Positions 14,605-47,754 of a DNA stretch of 64,000 bases are shown here, piece by piece. The notes beneath the pieces are model-generated. The model saw only the letters and a program-made list of their open reading frames with translations, was not told the origin of the DNA and searched no databases. The stretch is from Amia ocellicauda. Taxonomy: Eukaryota > Chordata > Actinopteri > Amiiformes > Amiidae. The number at the start of each line of letters is the position of its first letter. The stretch's first letter is position 1. The translations under genes were made by a program, and so were the position numbers. Location of the stretch: assembly GCF_036373705.1 (NCBI RefSeq), contig NC_089869.1:4618676-4682675 (forward strand). Reading direction: 5' to 3'.

Positions 14605-16560
14605 AACAACCATACGCAGCTGTCTAACAATTTTACCTTTGGTTTTATTTTGGTCTTAAGGATCTTAATGGTGTGTTCCTTGGCTTGTCTTGGAGAGCTG
14701 CTAGATACCAGGTTTATTTGTGAGCTGCAGGGGAGGAATTCAGGGATTTTTTTCTTTTCATTGTTTTTTTTTTTTTTTTTTTTTTTTAAGGAAAATTAAA
14801 ATGTATCATGATTCTCTGAGAAAAACCTATAAGAAAATATGTTTGTACTGGGATTGGTACTGGCTCCTCTATAAACAAAGCATGTGAAGGCAGGGAGTAT
14901 TCTTTATGTACTGGAAACTCTTTTTAATAGGCTTTCTTATCAAAACCTTAAAACTGTTTTTGCCTTCTATCTACTGTCCTGATCTCAAGCTATGTATGTA
15001 GGTCTGAACTATTTTAACCTGTGAGAATGCACAATAAATTGACCAGGTTTAAACTAGACAAAACCTGCATTTTATTTACATTAAAAAAGGGAAGAGGCCT
15101 CTCCATGGGGAAGCTTTTATGATCATGAAATGTGAATGTTATTGTTTTTAAATATTAACTGCACTGTAAAGTAAATAAACACTATTTTATATCCTATTTT
15201 ATGCCTGCTTGAATTCTATTATGAAAAGGACTTTCCAAGACCAACAGTTTATCCAGATCTGTCAGGGTTGTGTTTCAGCTAATTTAGTCTCCCAATGGGA
15301 GTTCAATCTTGTGGGGTTAGAATTGTTTAGGGATTGTACGCCATCGTGTGGATGAAAGTATTATAACAGGGCCCATTCTATAGTACTATAACAATTTGAA
15401 TAACATCTTTAGTAGAGACTGATGTAGCGTTGTCTCTAATTGTGTTCATACTCTTGATGAAGTTTGACTAAAAGTTGATTTACCAAAGAACATTTGGGTG
15501 CGTATTCATATTTTTCCAGAGTAAAGCTAAAAGATAAAATTGTATGAAAATCATGTAATATACAATGGCATAATGTACATATTCAAATGTATTTACATGG
15601 ATAATGAATGATATAGACTAATGCTTCTGTGGCAATCAAGGTTACTTCAAATAAGTTATTAAAGTCCAGAGATTGAATTAAAGTACTCGATGATGAAATA
15701 GCCATTCAGGAATTAATTGCAGAGTTTATTGTCGTCATATTAGTATAAGAAATAGATAGTGTTTTAAAGTAGACGCGTCTTGTGCAATTTTAACAAAACT
15801 AATCATACTTTAAGGTCATTACTAAATGTCCTAGACTATTTGATTACATATGTGGTGTGCTTGTGAGCAGATGGGATATGGGTGACCCTCAGGTTCATAA
15901 TCTGAGTGTGTCACTTGACAATGACTATTTTGAAAAGAAAATGGTTGATTTAAAAACTATATATTTATCTTTGCTTAGTACCACTAGCCTTAAGATTTTT
16001 GATAGGGTCTGTTAGTAAATTAGTTATACCTTGTTAAAATAGTTGACAGTCTTCTAATTATGCCCTTTTTAATTTGAAATGGTTTTAAAATAAGATTGTT
16101 TACAATTCATTGCCCTTTGTATATTGATCTGTATATTCTGAAATATTTCACTACCCTAACCCAAACCCTAATCTTGACCCCACATGCATGTCTAACTTCA
16201 ACCCCAACTTAACTCTCAATCTAAAATCATGTGTAGGTATAAACCTGACTTACAATCCTTATCCATCCCTTACATACAATGCCTAAAAGCTATACAAATA
16301 AAGTTTGTGGCTTTTAGATTTTAAAGACTATCAAAATGTGTTTTTGAAGTTCTTTATAATTTAGTTTCATATTTAGATGATACTACGGTAGACAATCCCT
16401 CAAAATGAAATCCACTCTAGCATGAAGTGAAAAATGTTTTTTTGTTATTTTGATAAATTTCCTCTCTGAACTCCAAAACAGCTTGACATTTGGCTTTATC
16501 AGTTATTCTGCTCTAATGAGGAGTTTAAGTAATTACATTGTGTAATACTGCTCTCTTTCA
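14605..16560. other. POLL 3'UTR and intergenic sequence
   Basis: Holds a poly-T run at 14764-14787, AATAAA hexamers at 15033-15038 and 15174-15179, then AT-rich sequence without supported genes. A short CCCTAACCCAAACCCTAAT tract near 16153 is only weakly telomere-like. Confidence 0.55.
15033..15038 (+). terminator. Candidate poly(A) signal of POLL
   Basis: AATAAA about 430 bases after the POLL stop codon. A second hexamer follows at 15174-15179. Confidence 0.45.
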
Positions 16561-17255
16561 TGGAAATGTATTGATTCAGAGACACAACCTCTCCAAAACT
16601 TTTTGTGGCAACACTTGAAGAAGTGTTCAAGACTTTGGAATGGAAAGAAAAGGGAATCAAGACAAATGAACAACTTACGATAATCTTTGCACTGACACCT
16701 GAAGACCTGCAGCTTCAAATTCATTAAATCTCAGATGCAAGCAAGAAAATTAATCAAAATGAACTTATGTTCAATTTTGTTAAAACTAAGAAAACTGAAG
16801 AATATGAAAAGATTATTGAAGAAGTTATGTCTTGGACAGCAAATACATGCAGATGGCGATGTTAAAGAAAGAACTACAAAATAGTGAAGATGACGTTAAT
16901 TTGGAATAAATAGTACACTATTTAAGAACATTACAATTTGCATGATGAGCAAAGTATTTGATCAATGCAGATACCAGTGCTCACTTGTGACTCTGAAACA
17001 TGGTCACTAAAAGTACAAACTATACATAAACTGGAAACAACACAAGGAAGCATGGAAAGATGCATGCTTAGAATAACAAGTAGAGACAGATAAATGGAAA
17101 CCGAGATCAAACAAAAATATGTGACATCATTGAGAAGCTGAAAAGGTTAAAATTGCAATGAATTAGATACATTGCAGGAAAAACAACCCAAAGATGGCCA
17201 AAAGATGGAGGAAGACCACATACAAGATGGAAGGATGAAATAACAATTGTGTGAC
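16560..17255 (+). pseudogene. Degraded LINE (RTE/BovB-like) reverse-transcriptase fragment
   Basis: Broken frames on the plus strand preserve the C-terminal part of a non-LTR retrotransposon polymerase. Around 16975-17090 the translation reads TCDSETWSLKV...HKLETTQGSMERCMLRITSRDR, matching the widespread YGSETWxL...LExxQRxMxRxxLxIxxRDR motif. Around 17160-17245 a piece reads QRWPKDGGRPHTRWKDEI, the usual GRPxxRWxDDI end. Upstream, 16620-16760 has remnants of the RT core (GIKTNEQL, PEDLQ). Stops and shifts show it is old and inactive. It lies between POLL and the WBP1L promoter. The clade is uncertain. Confidence 0.7.
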
Positions 17256-17339
17256 AACAGGGCTTCATGGGTAGGCTCGTACTGTGTACTTTGTAAGGCG
17301 GAGATGGACGTTGAAACCGAAACAATTATATATTGAAAA

Positions 17340-17691
17340 ACGACCCCGCAAGACACTTCCTGTCTCTTTAAATCCTCGATCAGCTGACTTCTCTGCAAAC
17401 GAGCGCTTATGAAGTCACACCCAGGACGGCGAAACCTACCCTGACAGCGAGGCCGTGGCGTGAGAGTGACAGCCGGCGCAGCCAATGACAGCGAAGGAGA
17501 TCCGGGGACCTAGGAAGTTTGCCCTCGAATGGCCCAATTGCGAAATAGAAGGAGGCGGGGGCTTTCGGTGGCCTTTTTTCGTTTTAACCTAAGGGAGCCA
17601 GTTGAGTGTGGAGGCTCGATGTGCGGTATTGTTGTCTCTTGATGTGTGTGTTTGTGTTGTCAGTGAGGGAAAACAGGGGATAATAAAGGCA
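17340..17691 (+). promoter_or_regulatory. Proximal promoter and 5'UTR of WBP1L isoform A
   Basis: A GC- and CpG-richer stretch upstream of the first WBP1L coding exon, with a CCAAT box at 17482-17486 and no clear TATA box. Upstream is the LINE relic; downstream is the ATG at 17692. The promoter role is inferred from composition and position. Confidence 0.5.
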
Positions 17692-37617
<19,926 letters not shown>

Positions 37618-40600
37618 GCACAACTGGCACACTGAGGGAGAAGCAAGCAAGACTGGCTGGCATTTGATTCCTTTTCATTTTTTATTTGTTTTTGGTTAGT
37701 TTTGCCTACTTGCGTGGTGATTTGGGGTTTGCGTTAAGTGCTGGACTTTCCATGTTCCGTCCCGATGACGCCTTAAGTGGAAGGAGTGCTGGCCTGCTTT
37801 CCCTGCCAAGAGGAGGACACCACTCCTGCCTCCACCAATCTATTGAACTAAAGACTTTGAGGGACTGATGGAGATGATGCGCAGAAGCTGCTCTCGCTGA
37901 AAGGGGAAGACTGCTTCTCACCCAGTGTTCTAGCACCTCCCCAGTGTGGGATTTTGTGGCCTCCATCTGAGGTTTGCCCAGACCAGCAGCAAAGCCCATC
38001 ACTCAGAGGGGCTGTATCGGAACACATGGCCAAGGGGGCTGGGTTTATGATGCCTTTTTTAGGATGCCAGTTGAGATCCCAGGAGAAAATCCCATGAGCA
38101 GGTTGTGTCCTTCTTGCAAAGACACATCCTTTGTTTATCTTTACATGGAGGAGATGATATTCTAGAATATTTTGGATAGCAGCACACAGTGGACTGGAAG
38201 ACTTCATGTAACTGAAAATCTAGAAGGGTTAACCTTCTAACCATTTTGCAGCCAGTCCTACTTTGTCCAGCTGTGTGGAATATAGTGCAAGTGAGGCCTT
38301 GTACTTTTAAGACCTAATCATTTTGATCATTGTACTATTTTTGGTTTGTTTGTATTTGATTTTATTCATTTTTCCAAACGCCAAAAAGCATTTAGAGCGA
38401 ATTATCTAGACAACATGTTCACGCATACACGTGTTTTATACAGGGTGTTAATTATGTCGCAAGACAAAATCACACAGCCAGAAATCTTTACACGTAACCT
38501 TAATATTGGGTGTTGGCATACTGTAATGCAGTACATAAATACACATCCCGCTGTTCCAGCTTTACACAACTCGTATATTGGTGGTAGTATGAAGGATTAC
38601 AAACATCCCCATGAGTTCTTTAACGTTATCTCCATTACACTTGTATTAATGTATGTGATTTTCTTAGTTGATCTTGTAAAAGAAAATAAGACGGAGGTGC
38701 ATTATTTTTAAATGGGGAATTTGAATAGATTTTTTATTTTCAATCGTTTTCACCAGTGATATGAATTATCTTAAATGAAGCTTTATAAAATGGTTTAGAA
38801 TAGAGGCACAAAAGTGTTGTGGGTGATTATTGCAGTTTTTTGAAGGGTTTTAGTCTTGCTTAAAGCGAACTTCACATAGAATGTCAACACATCTGCAGCC
38901 TTTCTGGTATTGAAATCATCATTCAGTATGCCTGCCACCTGATCTACTGCATGTTTTTTACTAGCCCTCTGTCTGCATGGAGAAGTGGGCAGTGAACACC
39001 ACCAACCCACAGTCTGATTAGACCAAGTGCTACCCATTCAGTGTGCCTTAGACTGGACCATAGCAACAAGGCGCTTCAACAGCTAGATGTTTTTAAATGA
39101 GCATCAAAATAGTTTAAGCCTAGATTGCTTCACAGGTTTCTTTTATTCATTGGTGAGAGGAATGACTTTGAGGCTATTTCTCAACCAAGCTACAAGATGT
39201 GTACAAGAGTTTTATCTGGCTTAACTGTTCAGATCTCACCTGTTCGCGTTCCAGTAGTTCAGCAGAAAATGTTTTTATCTATAGTGAGAAGTTGTTCACC
39301 TGGCAGTAGAAAATAATTTGGAGTGTACGTAATGTGGCAGATGGAAACTTAACCTATTACTTTACATAAAGTATGAATCATCTTGTTCTAAAGCCAAATT
39401 CAAACATGACATGGAGAGTGTGTTGTCATTCCAGTCGATTTAATCATTTATTTTTCCTATTCTAACTGTTTTGTTCGTTAATTGTGGCTACCTCATGTTT
39501 GATTTTTACGTTTTTGTCGGTTCATATCTTGATGAACACGCCATGTAAAAAGAGCAATGATATATTATTTTGGTAGTCCTGTCAAGAAAAAACGTATTTT
39601 ATCAAGTCATAATAGGAAATCTGTTCAACACCATTCTCTTCTGATCTTTGGAACTTCTCAAAAGATCAAGAGATTTACACACAGCTCTTCACTTGGCCAC
39701 AGTGGCAGTTAATCTCAATGAAACAAGCTATGTTAGCCATGTTCTCCAGTCTAGCCTTACAGTGTTCAAATCATAAAGCTTCTCTGTTTAGATATTTGGA
39801 GATGATGTGGAATTTCCTTTGCGTTGCCTAGGACTACTTTGAGCTGTGTATCAGAAGCACATTTGATTTTCCTGTTAGCTTCTGGGTGTGACAATGAAGT
39901 AAGAATCTTTTGAAATGTATCCATTATATTCTCAAAATTCTCAACCCAGCAGCGTTGGTCACTTAAAAGAAATATTACATAAAATGCAAGATATTTGTTT
40001 CTGAATTGTTGGATGTAGTCAAACCTAAAAAATTAAAATATCTAAAGAAGACCATGTTGAAATGTTTAACCCTATTGGCTTTTACTCCACATTGAACTCT
40101 ACCTGCACTCTGACTCTAGGACTAATATTTGATTAAGGAGGTGTGTGTGAGGGGGAGTGGACGTAATAGAATTTATCCCATCTAGAGTTCTGAAACCTGA
40201 TGTAAAGTATCTGAAGAAGTCCCAACATCCCCCATTTTCAACAGGTGATGCCCTAAAATACACTTATACACCTATTTTCATTTTTGTAATATCTTTTAAG
40301 CTTATTTTCTGCTTAGATTATTTGACAATTTATCGGGTACTGTATTCCTGAATAATAACTTTTGAAAAGCATCCAAGGGATACTTGAGGGGAGGTAGATC
40401 AGTGTTACACCAAATCGACAGTATGGCTTCTTCTATACACATCCTGTCTATAGGTGGAACTTCTGTAAGACTTAATTACAGTTGCAAAAATCACACATTT
40501 GACTTCACACATTTAGTATAGTATTCAAAATGTTTTTGTAAACCCCCCAGCCCCCATACTACCTTAGCTGTACTTACCTAACCTTAGCTGCTTTATTGTA

Positions 40601-43119
40601 CCTTCATGATGTAAACCAAAAATAAGTTATTACTCAGCTACAATATCATAAGCCATAGCTTTTGTCTCCAAAAGTACAAAAGATGTTCAAAGATCAAGTC
40701 ATCCATTTAATCCGTTTAAGTACAACCCAGTAAGCTGCTTGCTTTACAGAAAACAATTATATTTGAGAAACTAGCATTAATTTGTTTTTATCATGTTCTG
40801 TGACCAAAAAAATGTTCTTGTGTTTTTAAGCGAAAGGTGAATGGTCTTCATGTCATGTTTTGGACTTGACTAGGTTTTACCTCGACAGGGTAACATTGCA
40901 CTGTTTCTTAATTATTTTCATTTCCTCTCTCTTTTCAATGGCTGTTCGAAGTGGCGAACTACAGTTGATGTTGTGCTAGGCTGTCTAGACATTGTGATAG
41001 CCATCCTTGAGGGATACAAGACAATGAGGTATGATCTGTCAGGCACTAATCATAGCTTTTTCCCTATGTCAACATGATGCCTTTGTATTTCTCTTAACAT
41101 TTTCTAGAAGGGCCAGTATGTACATTTACTGAGGAAGTCAAGTAAATTAAAACAACTTTAAACCAACATGTCTGTTTTTGTTTCTGTCCCTATATTCATC
41201 AACACCAAGGAGCACCTGAGGGGATGTTTTTTTCTTAAGGTCAGTAATTTTAGTTTTAGTCTGACTTTGTGAAAGGTTTTTAGCTCAAACGTGTCATTTG
41301 TGTGGGGGTTACTAATTCTATAATTGTCCTTGTTTTTTTAAATGTTTAAACCAGGATTACACTTTGCACCATACTAACATTGAGTTTAAGATGCATTAAA
41401 GGTTATGAAGGATGTTTAGATTTTCTGCTTTAGCCAGTTTTTTCCAACTTGCATCTGCTTTAAAAAAAAATCACAATAGCCAAAAGCTGTTTTTGCCAGA
41501 TTAGGCAAGTTCCTCACTACCCATACATGCCAAAACTAATTTATACAGCTGGGACAGAGTACCCAGCTTGAGGATAATACAGCCCAGTCTGCACTGGAGA
41601 CTTCAGCGCCTTGATTCTCGGTTCATGAGTCCAGAGGCCTATTGCATAAGGCCCCCAGCTGTGACCGTTGTTCATTTGATGAAAGCACTATGAGACGCAT
41701 TTGCAAAACTCATCCCAATAATACGTAAATGTTTGAAACCGGATGGTGTAAATTCCTTGTATTTTTCCATTCTAAAATAATGTAGAAAATATTGTTGAAC
41801 ATATGAACTCCAACAGCAGTAAATCATATGTGAAAGTAGTTTTACATGGAAGGCTTTAGCCACAGCATTTTGCATACTTTTTGGTCACAGATCACAGGAG
41901 AAGAATTGCAGCGCTCTGAATGTTTTTAGGAAAATGCTAAACATTCACCCTGTTTACCACAATGCAGTTTTCAGTAATGTTTTTGGAACATTGGGATTCC
42001 TTTTTGCTACCTCTCCACTCCCTCACAGATGATGGATTATGAAAAAAGGTCTGAGGATATGACATCACCATTGGATGAATGGAATTAACCTGTAGTTCTA
42101 ATGACAAATAAATCAATTTGCACTCTTCAACTTTGTACTTTCTCTCCAAAAAGTAAGTTATTTTGTAGAAATGTTCTGGATTAGTTACATTTTCATTTAA
42201 AATTTGATTTAGGCTCCAATTCTTGCAGGAAGACTGACATTAATCTCTGTTATCCTCCAAACATGTCTTTAAATCAATCACAAAAAATAATTGTCCATAA
42301 CTTGACGTTTGAAATCTGAGTTGTGTATATGCTTGGCATCTGTTATTATATACAAGATCGCCACCCCATCTTGTGGTTTTAAAAAGCATTGCAGCTACTT
42401 TAAGCATCTCTGGCCAACTGTATATTTATGATTGCCTTTTTATAAGAGGAACTATTAATAATCAAAAGATTACTTGCAGCTCAATGTCTGATAGTAAAAA
42501 AAAATGTTTTAATCTGTCTTTCAAATTTAACCATACCTATCTTAGTTTAGTATAGAATATTGACTGTTTAATCAATCGGAGGATTTAATTTTGTTTTTTT
42601 TCCTACTTTTGTAGACTTATTGGCTCAAATGGACTGGTTTATGATCCTTCAACCAACCTCTTGTTAGTTTAGAATGTAAAATGTGTTGTATGTTTAATAA
42701 ATATTTTACACAGATGGTGTGAAATGAAATGTAATAGTGCATGTTGAGGTTTATTCTGTCTAAGGTAGTTTATTCTGTTGGCAAAAAACCTTCCAAACAT
42801 TTAGTATGTGTTTCGGTATTCGGTATGTGTTTTTCAAAATGCATATTTTGAAATCATTTGAATGTAGTTCCAGAAACTGAAGTGAATATCCCAGTCAACC
42901 TGCTAAAGCCAACACCGACGAGCTGTCTAAGTTTGACTCTTTCCTTACCTGATGTTTGCTTCTGGCGGCCTCTATTCTATTAATTGCTGCACGTTTCTGG
43001 CCTGTTTGGCATTTCCTCTGCAGAGATCCTGGGCTGCAGGTAGAATGTACTGTCACAGCCGGCAGCACAGTTTAAGAGCTTTCTGATCTCCTTGCTGCTG
43101 TAACAACTCTGTCTGAATG

Positions 43120-43352
43120 GGAGGCAACCATTAAGCCTTGACCTTGGCCGTGGACCCTCAGAGATTTATTTTCTCCTATATGCCATCCATAGGAGTTTGT
43201 TTTTCTCTCCTCTGTGCCTGTTGATAGTTAATTTTCAACTGTTCAAGGTATAATTTTATTTTATTTTGCTGTATGTTTATCACTCTGTAAAGCACTCTGT
43301 GGCTACCCTGTAAAGGGTGCTATAAAAATACAAATGGATTGATTGTCTGTGT
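43120..43352 (+). repeat. LINE/SINE 3' tail with an ATTG-type end
   Basis: The sequence TAAAGCACTCTGTGGCTACC followed by GTAAAGGGTGCTATAAAAA and GGATTGATTG resembles the 3' tails of L2-like LINEs or tail-sharing SINEs of fish. The 5' limit is approximate. No open frame. Confidence 0.45.
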
Positions 43353-44016
43353 ACAGGCAGTCTGCTGGGAGAGCTCAACTGAAACCAAGCCCTAAAAAAA
43401 AATAAAAAAAATAGCGCTGCTCATGGACTGATAGAGATAATGTGCAGTGCTCTTTAAAAAGCTGACTGAAAACCCTGCCTTCCCCACAAACGTACAGACC
43501 GGCTGATAACCTGAGTGTGGCTTGTGGACCACTGACCACAGACCGTTTGTGGTGTTGAGTCCTCCCTCCAGCGCTTGTCAGTGCAGAGCTGTGCACGCAA
43601 GCATGCCTATACTCGCCTATACCATTATTTGTTTGAAATTTTGCATTTGCTCTTTGAATATAAAACCTCTTATTTCACACACTGCCCTCCTCACCTCCAG
43701 TATAATTGCACCTCAGTGTTCCATTTCCTGATTTCTATTTTTTATATTCCCAATGTATGTTAAACATTTAAAAGGCCATTGACTCACACTTTTGTTTTTT
43801 AAATGTATAATTATTAAAAACATTTCATTTACAGTTAATGGTATATCACAATAGTTTCTCTTACAGGGGCATACTGAATCACTAAACCATAATTTAAGAC
43901 AAACATTTTTCAGGCATCCAGAAAAGGTATTTTTTATAAAATAGCATTCGGTTACTAATGTTAAATTGGTAACCTTAAAACCTCTAACAATGCGTACACC
44001 AATGGATGTTTCAACC

Positions 44017-44022
44017 TTTATT
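44017..44022 (-). terminator. Candidate poly(A) signal of CYP17A1
   Basis: TTTATT on the plus strand reads AATAAA on the gene's strand, about 400 bases past the CYP17A1 stop codon. Confidence 0.5.
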
Positions 44023-44423
44023 ATGTATGATGGCTTATGAATAACATTGTAAAGAGTTTAATGAAAAACCAAAATGAGCTTTATCTTACAGTCAGAATTC
44101 AGGAAGTTGAAGCTCAGCTGATAAAACCACTCTAACTTCAAGCATTTAAGCGTATGTATAGTAGTTGGTACCTACAAAAAGCCCTTGGTTTGAATCATTC
44201 CATCTAACGTATTGCATGAAGCAAGAGAGATCTGAAAGAAACCAATAGCCCAGAAGGACTGTGCCCCAGCACCCCCACCCTGCTCTCTTCAACCAACCCA
44301 TCTTCCCCTGCTTATTAAGACCAAACCCCCTGGTGGCAGCAGTGCTGGGGATCAAACTGGCATTGTTGTGGAGTGCTTGCTGTGCTCTCACCGACGTGTG
44401 TTTGTAAGCGCCGGCGTGATCTC

Positions 44424-47400
44424 TCAGTTTTCGACCCAGGCATCCCTCATCCTGGCGTGCACTGTGAACTTTTTCAGCTGGAGGACTACCCCAAACCTCC
44501 CCTGCAGGTCGGGTAGAGGCTGGCCGGCCGGCACCTCCAGAGTGAAGCGCTGGAGTACCCAGGACAGGAACAGGAACAGCTCCATCCTGGCCAGAGCCTC
44601 CCCCAGGCACACTCGCAACCCTGCCCCAAACGGGAGGTAGCTGGGACTGGGCGAGGACATGGTGTTCCCCTCTTCATCCAGGAAGCGCCCTGCTCGCCAA
44701 AGACCAGAGACGGAGGTCACGGATGTAAGTTCAGAGCAGCTGCAGAAGTGGTGACAAGCTATGCACCTGCCAAATTGTCAGTTTCCTTCATTTGAAAACA
44801 TGCAAAATATGAAAATAATGCTCCTGCAACTGCAGCTTAACAAAAACTTGTTTCTTACCAGGATCAAACAGCTCTGGGTTTTTCCATTCCTTTTCATCAT
44901 GATGTATAGACCAAAGATTGATGATCACTCGACTGCCTTTGGGAATTGTGTAGTCGCCAATGCTATTTAAACCAAGAAAATAGTTTTCAACCACACTAAG
45001 GTGTGAGGGGGATATTTAAGACTATAAACAATCTAAATTTTGTTCTTGCATGGCTGCCAGCTGCAGAAATAAAACTTGCGGGGGGGGGGGGAGGAAGCAT
45101 ACTGTTATGTTTTTAAAGTTGTCCAGTGGATGTGGAATGCCTGTGTGTGGCGAAGGAGGTACCTGGAGTCTGCGAGGGCCACGTGGGGGATGAGAAGGGG
45201 TGACACAGGCCGGATTCGGAGCACCTCTCTGATGGTGGCCTCCAGGTAGGGCAGGCTCCCTCTGTCGCTCAGCTTTGGGTGTCTGTCTAGCCCAATCTTA
45301 CTTGCCAGTTCCTCCTGGATCTTCTTCTGCACCTGAAAAGCACCAGGCTGCTATTGAACCATACACATCCTCACAGTTTTCCAAAAAGAAGAGGACTTTG
45401 TGATTTTTGCAGAGAAACATGAGTTTGGGAAAAGGTGTCCCAGGACTGACCTGCGGGTGGTGGAGCAGGTATGCAATGGCCCACTTCAGCACGGTGGTGG
45501 TGGTCTCCACCCCTGCCCCGAAGATATCCCCCACCGTCATGAGCAGGTGGTCGTCGCTCAGCTCCACGTCTTGGGGTGCAGTGTTGTTGTTGTCAGCGCT
45601 GTGCCGCACCTGCAGCAGAGCGGTCAGCAGGTCCGGCTGCACCTCCTTCCGGAAATCAGCCTGCTGGGGGCGACACGTGGCACCTTTTAAACAGTGTCCT
45701 GTGTCATGCATTCAAAGTCATGGCAAGCCCTTAGGGTCTTTGCAGAAGGCAAGTCTAACACTGCTCAATAGTCTCCTAAATTGAAAAAGAAAGCCCGACT
45801 TAATGACAAAATTTATAATCAAGGCTTTAAGGTGCTAGGTGCTAATTACAGAGAGTGGGAAATCCTGAAGAGTTTACATTTGCTTGATTGAGCAAAAACA
45901 ATAAATTTAGTCTACAAATCTTGTCTAGACGCTGAATATTTATGATTCTACCTTGTGCTCATCAAACTTCATCTGCAGCAGGCTGTCTCTGATGGCAACA
46001 CACTGCTTTAGAATCCTGAGGTCTTCATTTGGGAACATCTGAGGGAGGTGAAGACATGGTCAAGATTACAACGCGGCTCGGTAAAGAACTGCACACCAAC
46101 TGCTTTTAACGTGAAAGTAGCCTGATTTGGCTTTGAGACATACCTGTAGCCAGGGGAAAATGTCCACCAGGCTGTCCTTGGCCACAGTGTCTACAATGCC
46201 CTGGCTGTATTTGAGCATGGCCTCGAACTCGGGATCCCCACGCTGGTAGAAGGAGTTGAAGCAGAGAGAGCACACCACGTTGGTGACCGCGCGGGTCAGC
46301 TCCGGGGCCAGATCCACTGCACAGCCCTGCAGGTCCACAAGAGTCTGGCACAGGGCATCTGCCTCCCTAGAAACTGGAATGGGATGGGAGTTCAGAAGGG
46401 TCTGCAGTAATACACAGCTCTAACCGCACCATGACTGTTGGGCGAAACCAAGGTTCCATAGAGAATTATGCTTTCTGGTCTGAAAAGGGACAGTGACACA
46501 TGAATGTAAAGGCAGGGTTTAAAATAAGATAAGGTTTTTAAATGGGGGCATGGAGTAGCTAATACATATACTCACTGGTTTTCTCCAGTGACGCTGATCC
46601 CTCTCTGAACCTGCACAGCGAGGCGTTCACGATCTTCCTGTGAAACTTCCAAGTGGGGCTGTAGTCTGCAAATGCAATGTCTTTCCCTCCCCTCGTCAAA
46701 ATGTCTGTTGTCACCTTGGGGAGGAAAATCTTTGTTCTTAAGTATTGCTGGCACAACTTGCAGTCAGTAGGTAATTGTTAGAAAGTTAATTGCCTTCACT
46801 TATTTTATTTATTTACTGAATAAAGTGTATACATGCATACAGCTCTACAACTAACCAATAATCTTCAAATCCATGTCCTGTGGGATTAACAATTCCTATT
46901 TTTTCTCTTAGATATGTACAGTAGTTATATCTATGTCTGTCTATCTAATTGGTTTCTCTTCCCTTCTGTCCCAAAATTAATACTGATTTGCAGTAGAATA
47001 AAGTTTAAATAAAATAAAAACAAGTATAATAATGCACTACCAAGTCGGTCATATGTAATAATAACATCTGACTGATGCCATTTTCTAATATGATCAGACT
47101 TGATTAAAAAACCCTCAAAATGTAAAAGTAAAATAAAATGCATTGAAAGATGTATTTGTATTGCAGCATTATTGTGAATAAGACTTACATAATACTTTTT
47201 GATGATTGTAAGATTTTATAATAAGTATCATCTTCATATGGGAGGTTTATAACTCACAGTTTTGGGTCTCCCGGCAAAAGTTTTGCCTTTCTTCAGGAGC
47301 ACCTCCTTGGCGTGCTGGTAGTTGTTGATGATGACCACATAGTGGGAGCCCATCATCAGAGAGTAGATGGTGCCATACTTCTTCTGCAGCTGCTGGAAGA

Positions 47401-47572
47401 GCATGTGCGGCTGCAGGTCACTTCTCAGGCTCAGCAAACTCCCGATGATGGGCAGTGAAGGCAGGCTGGGGGGGCTGTTGATGCACATCCTTGCCCTCTT
47501 CATTTTTCCCTTCACAAACACTACAGTGAGGACTACTGCCACAAGCACCAGTGCAGAAAGGGCCAACTCCAT
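44424..47572 (-). CDS. CYP17A1: CYP17A1, steroid 17alpha-hydroxylase/17,20-lyase, complete, eight exons
   Basis: Exons in transcript order: 47572-47258, 46714-46576, 46373-46144, 46038-45952, 45663-45451, 45332-45163, 44962-44859 and 44689-44424. They join in frame to 507 residues (human 508), with the same eight-exon plan. The start [20 protein letters not shown] is an ER membrane anchor, followed by a Pro-rich hinge ([12 protein letters not shown]). P450 marks are the I-helix GAGVETTT (A307-G308...T311), the ExxR of helix K (E364-R367) and the haem loop [10 protein letters not shown] with ligand Cys447. The enzyme converts pregnenolone and progesterone to 17-hydroxy forms and, by C17-20 cleavage, to C19 androgens, in adrenal/interrenal and gonad ER. 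Flanking WBP1L and BORCS7 support CYP17A1 rather than the teleost paralogue CYP17A2. The acceptor of exon 5 is ambiguous by one codon (CAGCAG). Confidence 0.97.
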
Positions 47573-47633
47573 GGTGATTGCTGTGAGGTGCAGATTTGAG
47601 GTGCAGTTTGAACTGGTATGGGTGTTGATTTGC

Positions 47634-47642
47634 CTTTTTATG
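47634..47642 (-). promoter_or_regulatory. TATA-like box of CYP17A1
   Basis: On the minus strand CATAAAAAG lies 62-70 bases upstream of the ATG, a spacing that would leave a 5'UTR of about 35 bases. A TATA-type core is expected for tissue-restricted steroidogenic genes; function is inferred. Confidence 0.5.
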
Positions 47643-47746
47643 CATGGGAGGTTCATCAGCTGTTAGAGTTCTCTTGGGTGGTGTGGCTTGATTACCGTGT
47701 AAGGTGAAGGAAGTGGGGGAGGGTTATGTGTTTTCTTCAATGCCAT

Positions 47747-47754
47747 TGCCTTGA
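47747..47754 (-). promoter_or_regulatory. Possible NR5A1 (SF-1) half-site upstream of CYP17A1
   Basis: TCAAGGCA on the minus strand is close to the YCAAGGYC half-site bound by steroidogenic factor 1, about 180 bases upstream of the start codon. A single short match could be chance. Confidence 0.35.

Larger units (their letters stand above)
37618..44423. other. WBP1L 3'UTR and intergenic region up to CYP17A1
   Basis: No coding exon could be supported. The left part is probably a long WBP1L 3'UTR (the mammalian one is some kilobases). Possible poly(A) hexamers are at 42107-42112 and 42696-42701, so its end is uncertain. A LINE-like tail lies at about 43120-43352. The right end holds the CYP17A1 3'UTR. 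Confidence 0.5.

Noticed and set aside
16150-16180. CCCTAACCCAAACCCTAAT tract as an interstitial telomere
   Set aside because: Only about three imperfect units, with flanking drift; too short to separate from chance.
38346-38711. 121-codon frame in the WBP1L 3' region
   Set aside because: No recognisable domain, AT-rich composition, and it lies in a probable 3'UTR; taken as chance.
45400-45784. Plus-strand frames of about 96-125 codons opposite CYP17A1
   Set aside because: They are the antisense of a confirmed P450 exon, with no domain of their own.
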